NCBI GenBank assembly: GCA_016715325.1
Contig: JADKAL010000001.1
Location: forward strand, 434,001-498,000
From: Methylococcaceae bacterium
Lineage (GTDB): Bacteria > Pseudomonadota > Gammaproteobacteria > Methylococcales > Methylomonadaceae
Direction of reading: 5' to 3'
DNA length: 64,000 bases
Numbering within the stretch: the stretch's first letter is position 1; the number at the start of each line of letters is the position of its first letter. The translations under genes were made by a program, and so were the position numbers. The notes under the pieces were generated by a model, which ran no database searches, was not told the DNA's origin, and saw only the letters and a program-made list of their open reading frames with translations. Below are positions 60,701 through 64,000 of this stretch, in pieces.

Positions 60701-61509
60701 CAAGTGCTGGCGGTTCGGCAACGGAAACGCGAACTGTGAATGTCGATGCCGCGGCCCCGACTTTAGCGGGTGTGCCGGTTCCATTTACTGTCGCGGCGGC
60801 ATCGGCGGCAGGCGCTTCGGCAACCTATGCTTTACCCACAGCGACTGACCTACTTTCAGGTGTAAGTGCGGCTGGTGTGAGTTGTACCCCTGTTGCAGGA
60901 TCTACCTTTGCACTCGGTATTACAACGGTAAATTGCTCTGCGAGTGATAACGCTGGCAATACAAGATCGGCCTCGTTTACGGTAACGGTTACTGATCAAA
61001 CTCCGCCCGTATTTTCAAGTTGTCCTGCAACGGTAACTTTAACCCAAGGGCAAACGTTGCCTTTACTTACCGCGACGGATAATGTATCGACACCGGTTGT
61101 TACTCGAAATCCTGCCGGTACGCTTGGCTTAGGTACGACGGCGGTAACTTGGACGGCGACTGACGGTGCGGGATTGGCCGCGACTTGCAATCAACAGGTT
61201 ACTGTGAATGCGGCAATTACGGAGACGATAAACATTACGAGAGCGCAATGCAAACGTAGGAACGCAACGTCCGGTGAATGGGTCGTTCAAGGTACGAGTT
61301 CCATTCGTACTAATAACACGATTCAATTGTACACGACTGGAATAGTGCCAACCAATCTGACAACGAATAGGTTGGGCAATGCGCTGACGGTCTCAAGTCA
61401 AGGTGCATGGCAATATTCGGCTAGGTCGAACTCATGTAGTTCGCCGATCAGCTTACGGTCATCTTCTACAGGTACTAAAAGAGAAAATATAGCAGTAACA
61501 ATTCAGTAG
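57742..61509 (+). CDS. HAF-repeat and HYR/Ig-repeat surface protein
   Basis: A 1255-residue exported protein. After a signal peptide (VALGLPLSGLHA), residues about 30-350 hold HAF repeats with the DLGTLGG-type unit (SDLGTLGGAYS, DLNTLGGTQAM, STLGGTRSRATAVN, RTLGGLNSQ, DLGTLGGTYST). From about 365 come HYR and bacterial Ig-like units of about 160 residues, each with a W-Y-x-G motif (SGWYTG, SGWYRG, NNWYVG, NGWYVG) and a DNAGN-style end. The last 95 residues (INITRAQCKRR onward) resemble the C-terminus of the 54106 protein. No membrane anchor. Probably a cell-surface or released adhesive protein. Confidence 0.8.
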   Translation: MNKLHRTIRMLLAVPVALGLPLSGLHAAPQYIISDLGTLGGAYSKSAAINESGQIAGYSHKLGNAALRPFLWQSGAGLQDLNTLGGTQAMAVGINAAGQVVGNSLTSGDIATRGFIWNVGGMTQLSTLGGTRSRATAVNNNGVMTGAASLSGDVADHGAVWPTSLAASPIDLRTLGGLNSQGNDININGQVAGYAENATRLTHATLWSAPYTALGQDLGTLGGTYSTAYAVNGIGQVTGVSTLSGDLQYRGFVWQSGQGMVDIGSLTPTSTQTAGLDINNNGDIVGYSTTTGGAAKRAVIRKNGSALSDLNGQILTGTGWVLSEASAINDSGQVVGIGTLTRVDTAANLNRVEHHAFLLTPDTIKPTITCPGTVITTGAQPASIGQAIASDNLDPAPTVISNRLAVFPVGNTTVIWTATDANGNFETCSQLVTIGGDTTPPDVNFTINPASPTASGWYTGLTSLTWTVSDAQSTITSPACANIASVPNTSPVGQTYSCTATSTGGTTGPVTTPVLKIDRLAPVMTNVPLAFTQQASSPAGAIVNYTNPTANDAHSGIKAPGVSCSPASGSEFVMGATTVNCSVGDNAGNTSTASFIATVADQTPPTITPTINGLAGLSGWYRGAVSVSWNVVDGESAISSPTCATVAALNNTANQTFSCTGNSAGGTATGTTNPFGVDSTNPAFANFPVNRTVNATSASGAVVTFALPTATDTLSGIAPSGVSCSTAGGLTSGSTFPAGINTVVCTVSDQAGNIRNRNFTITVNSFDTTAPVITPSISGTLGQNNWYVGPVSVSWTVTDVESSVTSPACTTGNATLNGANQSFSCSATSAGGTATQTRTVNVDSTAPALASVPVAFTVAATSAAGATATYALPSATDLLSGINAAGVSCAPASGSTFAPGNTTVTCSARDNAGNIGSASFVVTVADQSAPVITPTITGTLGQNGWYVGPVSVSWTVTDAQSAVTSPACVTENALLNGANQSFSCSATSAGGSATETRTVNVDAAAPTLAGVPVPFTVAAASAAGASATYALPTATDLLSGVSAAGVSCTPVAGSTFALGITTVNCSASDNAGNTRSASFTVTVTDQTPPVFSSCPATVTLTQGQTLPLLTATDNVSTPVVTRNPAGTLGLGTTAVTWTATDGAGLAATCNQQVTVNAAITETINITRAQCKRRNATSGEWVVQGTSSIRTNNTIQLYTTGIVPTNLTTNRLGNALTVSSQGAWQYSARSNSCSSPISLRSSSTGTKRENIAVTIQ
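59080..61010 (+). repeat. tandem Ig/HYR-coding repeats, about 480 bp
   Basis: Four units begin near 59086, 59560, 60060 and 60540. The last two share long identical DNA stretches, so they amplified recently. The period is about 475-500 bases, an exact number of codons. Confidence 0.75.
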
Positions 61510-61910
61510 TAGCGTTAATGCTATAAAAAGCATGTGGTTTTACTAACACATGTTAGTTTGGATACGGTCTGCATTGGGACGTAATGTTCTAGTGCAGACC
61601 GGAATATCGAGTCAAATACAAAATAATATTGATATTATTTATTAATCATCCTCAATAGATTGCTTTATATTTTCTTAAAACATTAAAGTGTATGTCTTGT
61701 GTTGTAAAAAACAACATTCTTGAATTCTCTAAGTTACTTAAAAGCCTATCTCTTTTTTCTCACAAACTCAAAACGCTTATTTTAGCTTTAAAACTAAGGT
61801 TAATACCTTAGGTGTTTTAAGGTCTATTCCTTAGGGTGATTAAGGGATTTACCTAAGTTCAATTTGTTTTCAATTACGTTAATCTAGCAATGATTTTAAG
61901 AAAAGCTTGA

Positions 61911-61949
61911 GCAATCATAATTTACTGAAATCTAAAAAATTATGATTGC
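61911..61949. repeat. 13-bp perfect inverted repeat
   Basis: GCAATCATAATTT (61911-61923) and its exact reverse complement (61937-61949) with a 13-base spacer. Could be an operator, an RNA stem or a relic of a small mobile element. Confidence 0.55.
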
Positions 61950-62027
61950 AATAGGTATTTCTACGTATAGCCACAGACGCCATAAAGGCTGATGATGTGC
62001 AAAAATCGGGTAATTATATTTTTCCTT

Positions 62028-62050
62028 ATTAGTAAATTTTATTTACTAAT
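62028..62050. repeat. 10-bp perfect inverted repeat
   Basis: ATTAGTAAAT-TTT-ATTTACTAAT, symmetric about a three-base centre. Resembles an operator for a dimeric regulator. Confidence 0.5.
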
Positions 62051-62204
62051 ACGTTACTGGGATATAAGCCATTTATTTTTTTGATTTTGAAGGCAAAAAT
62101 ATTGAAATTTGATTAGTGAGTTGTTGTCGCTGAATTAATTGCCGAAACGGAGTTTATCCTCCAAATTAGGTAATAAAAATCGTTATGAAATAATAACAAA
62201 TTAA

Positions 62205-62229
62205 GTTTAAAGCCTGCCAGTTCATTAAC
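62205..62229 (+). repeat. 25-bp upstream element, copy B
   Basis: Matches 53742-53766 at 23 of 25 bases (core CCTGCCAGTTCAT). It lies about 444 bases ahead of the multicopper oxidase ATG. Confidence 0.6.
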
Positions 62230-62672
62230 TTAGATTTGTTATCGATTTAAGTTTTTTAATATTCTCTGTAAATTAATAGCAGGGTTTATTTTAAAGTTAA
62301 ATCCATGCGATAAATCTAGCCGCAGTATGTTGTATTTAATAGTAACCAGAAATAACTTTCTGTTACCTACAACATTTTCCAATCCTCTATTGACATTTTC
62401 TTCAAAGCTTTCAAATCAATTTTTGTTGTGGTCTTCTGTGTCATCGTCTTGTAGATGAGGATTTAGAAGGCTGGGATATTGTTTTGCTGCGAGTAATCTT
62501 TCGGCAGGTAATGATAACCCTGAAGAAAGTGAATTGAGTAATAGCTACTGTTGCTGGTGATTTTGTTAGCAATCAAACGTTAGGCGCTGATAAATGACTT
62601 TTCGAACAGTTATATTTACATTGAGTTGCTTTCTTAAATTAAGTACCTAACCGTCAAAGAGAGGAAGCTAAT

Positions 62673-64000
62673 ATGAAAAAAATGACTTATCTCAGCAGTG
62701 AAAAGCCTGCTGATAAACGATGTATCGACATGACCGTACAGGTCGCGCCTTTTTCTTCCAAACCCATTACTAACTTGGCTTTTGCTATTGCTGCATTAAC
62801 CGGGTGTTTATTCAATTACGGCGACGTTCAGGCAGCAATCAACGTTCCGACCGATATGCCTGCGAGCCCGTTATGCATAAACGGCCAATGTGCCGAACCT
62901 TTTACCGCCAAAATGGTAATGTTCGAGGAGTTCGGTCTCGAACATTATTCCGATAGCGGTAATAGCGGCAATCTGTCTGACGTATTGCCCTCGCCGCCTG
63001 AAAACCCGGATGATCCTCTGGCTGTTTGCCGGGATATGCCGGTAGGTGCGGACTTGGATAATTTTCTAAAAGAGGATCTTCATCCTATGCCGAATCGCGC
63101 GGTGGATGACAGCTTAACTGCCCCTTCCAACGCTTGGGATAGCAAAGTCAGAAATTGCGTGGGTTTAGGCGCAGATATAAAAACATTTGCCGAAGGCCGC
63201 CCAACCGGAGAATGGTTTGCGCATCAACGATACGACGAGTTTCCAGCGCAATCGTATTTTCAGTCCGCGATGACAGGCGCCCGTGATAACGGCGGTTTGC
63301 GCGATAAAAAACAATTGCACGAGTATAAAAAAGGTGAATTCGGGCCGGACGGGCTTTACTATATCGATGCTAATGAAGACGGTACTCCCGGTACGGAAGG
63401 CGTTTCGATTAAAATTCACCCAAATCTGCCGACCCAGGACAAAAATTCGGTTTGGACTTTCGACGGCACCTTACCGCCGAAATTGTTGATGGCGAAAAGC
63501 GGCGAACCGATATTATTCCGACACTATAATGCTTTGCCGATCGACGTAGCCGCTAACAACGGCTTCGGTATGCATACGATTAGTACGCACGAGCATAACG
63601 GTCACAATCCTGCTGAAAGCGACGGCTACGCACACGCTTATTTTTACCCAGGCCAATATTACGATTATCTCTGGCCGATGGCGCTCGCCGGTCACGACAC
63701 TTATCCGTACAACGATCCGAAAGCCGGTGCGCCTGACGGCAACGGCGGCATAGTTCCGATACGCGGCGATTCCAGAGAAACCGCAAGCACGCACTGGTTC
63801 CACGATCATATGCTGGATTATACGGCGCAGAACGTCTACAAAGGCAACGCTGCGATGATGAATATTTACAGCGCGATCGATCGTGGTCGCGAACCGGTGG
63901 ATCTGGCGGAAGCTGAAACCGGAATTTCTACGGAGTCTGGTAAATCGAATCCGGGTTATGCGTGTAACTATAAAAATCCAAACAGCCCTAACTTGTGTTT
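62673..64000 (+). CDS. secreted multicopper oxidase, 3' partial
   Basis: Open from ATG 62673 (GAGGA 8-9 bases upstream) to the window end, at least 442 residues. A hydrophobic signal region (LAFAIAALTGCLFNYGDVQA) follows a long charged N-terminus of about 30 residues. The copper-site motifs of the first cupredoxin domain are visible: STHEHNGHNPAES and, later, STHWFHDHMLDY. YAHAYFYPGQYYDYLWPMAL resembles the MofA-type multicopper oxidases of manganese-oxidising bacteria, as I recall. The type 1 copper site would lie beyond the window. Substrate is unknown; metal oxidation or copper handling are both possible. Confidence 0.85.
   Translation, partial: MKKMTYLSSEKPADKRCIDMTVQVAPFSSKPITNLAFAIAALTGCLFNYGDVQAAINVPTDMPASPLCINGQCAEPFTAKMVMFEEFGLEHYSDSGNSGNLSDVLPSPPENPDDPLAVCRDMPVGADLDNFLKEDLHPMPNRAVDDSLTAPSNAWDSKVRNCVGLGADIKTFAEGRPTGEWFAHQRYDEFPAQSYFQSAMTGARDNGGLRDKKQLHEYKKGEFGPDGLYYIDANEDGTPGTEGVSIKIHPNLPTQDKNSVWTFDGTLPPKLLMAKSGEPILFRHYNALPIDVAANNGFGMHTISTHEHNGHNPAESDGYAHAYFYPGQYYDYLWPMALAGHDTYPYNDPKAGAPDGNGGIVPIRGDSRETASTHWFHDHMLDYTAQNVYKGNAAMMNIYSAIDRGREPVDLAEAETGISTESGKSNPGYACNYKNPNSPNLC

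Larger units (their letters stand above)
61510..62672. other. long intergenic region ahead of the multicopper oxidase
   Basis: 1.16 kb, AT-rich, with no credible gene on either strand. It contains several inverted repeats: CGGTCTGCA/TGCAGACCG (61565-61573, 61593-61601), CTAAGGT/ACCTTAG (61794-61811), a 13-bp GCAATCATAATTT/AAATTATGATTGC (61911-61923, 61937-61949), and ATTAGTAAAT/ATTTACTAAT (62028-62050), plus copy B of the 25-bp element (62205-62229). No classic terminator was found for the gene ending at 61509. Confidence 0.6.

Noticed and set aside
59080..61010. Repeats as a non-coding satellite
   Set aside because: The period is a whole number of codons, the frame stays open and each unit encodes an Ig/HYR-like domain.
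63165..63809. Minus-strand frames in the last kilobase
   Set aside because: They lie opposite the multicopper oxidase frame, which has a signal peptide and copper motifs; the minus frames have neither.

Overview
The window looks like a chromosomal segment of an aerobic gammaproteobacterial methanotroph (order Methylococcales, Methylobacter/Methylomicrobium-like). The pointers are a hopanoid locus with a eukaryote-like squalene synthase and squalene-hopene cyclase, a tetrahydromethanopterin (H4MPT) cofactor cluster, copCD copper genes, a PQQ-linked metallohydrolase, and gammaproteobacterial housekeeping genes (mtgA, xseB-ispA-dxs, aat-bpt, leuCD). No database could be searched, so the genus is inference.

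Layout. 1-5 kb: a 5'-truncated sensor with degenerate GGDEF/EAL domains, a lipoprotein hydrolase, mtgA and a PepSY-like secreted protein. 5.4-9.9 kb: a GIY-YIG protein, the isoprenoid operon xseB-ispA-dxs, and gloB. 10-16 kb: SoxH-like metallohydrolase, GH17 membrane protein, trxB, aat-bpt. 16-22.3 kb: leuC-leuD-leuA/cimA-like, a small hydrolase, selO. 22.5-27 kb: a predicted signalling operon (phosphate-binding-like protein, outer-membrane barrel, membrane GGDEF/EAL protein). 27-41 kb: a Gfo/Idh/MocA oxidoreductase, then the hopanoid region. There hpnH, an mlaC/hpnM-like gene and mlaA read leftward, and squalene synthase, shc, hpnG, hpnO, copC, copD, a second dxs and apt read rightward. 41-47 kb: a tightly overlapping leftward operon folP, PLP enzyme, methyltransferase, ppk1, def, GNAT. 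47-53 kb: a rightward H4MPT-type cluster (flavoprotein, DHPS-like, DUF447, mfnB) ending in a MASE1 hybrid histidine kinase. 53-64 kb: a low-density region with two intergenic stretches over 1 kb, three secreted proteins (Ig/cadherin-like, short secreted, HAF/HYR repeat) and the start of a secreted multicopper oxidase that runs off the window.

How it works together. The two dxs copies, ispA, squalene synthase and shc form a line from pyruvate/G3P through FPP and squalene to hopene. HpnH, HpnG and HpnO build the C35 side chain, and the Mla-like pair may move lipids between membranes. The H4MPT cluster would supply the C1 carrier used in formaldehyde oxidation. The 53-64 kb region is the best candidate for something not well described: secreted repeat proteins and a copper oxidase that share an upstream sequence element, with a perfect FNR-type box ahead of the first.

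Data quality. Eight genes (GGDEF/EAL x2, barrel, Gfo/Idh, squalene synthase, copC, apt, MASE1 kinase) plus ppk1 are broken by single-base indels, often in short homopolymers, while both halves remain conserved. I read most of these as sequencing or assembly errors and annotate the genes as full-length with frameshifts.
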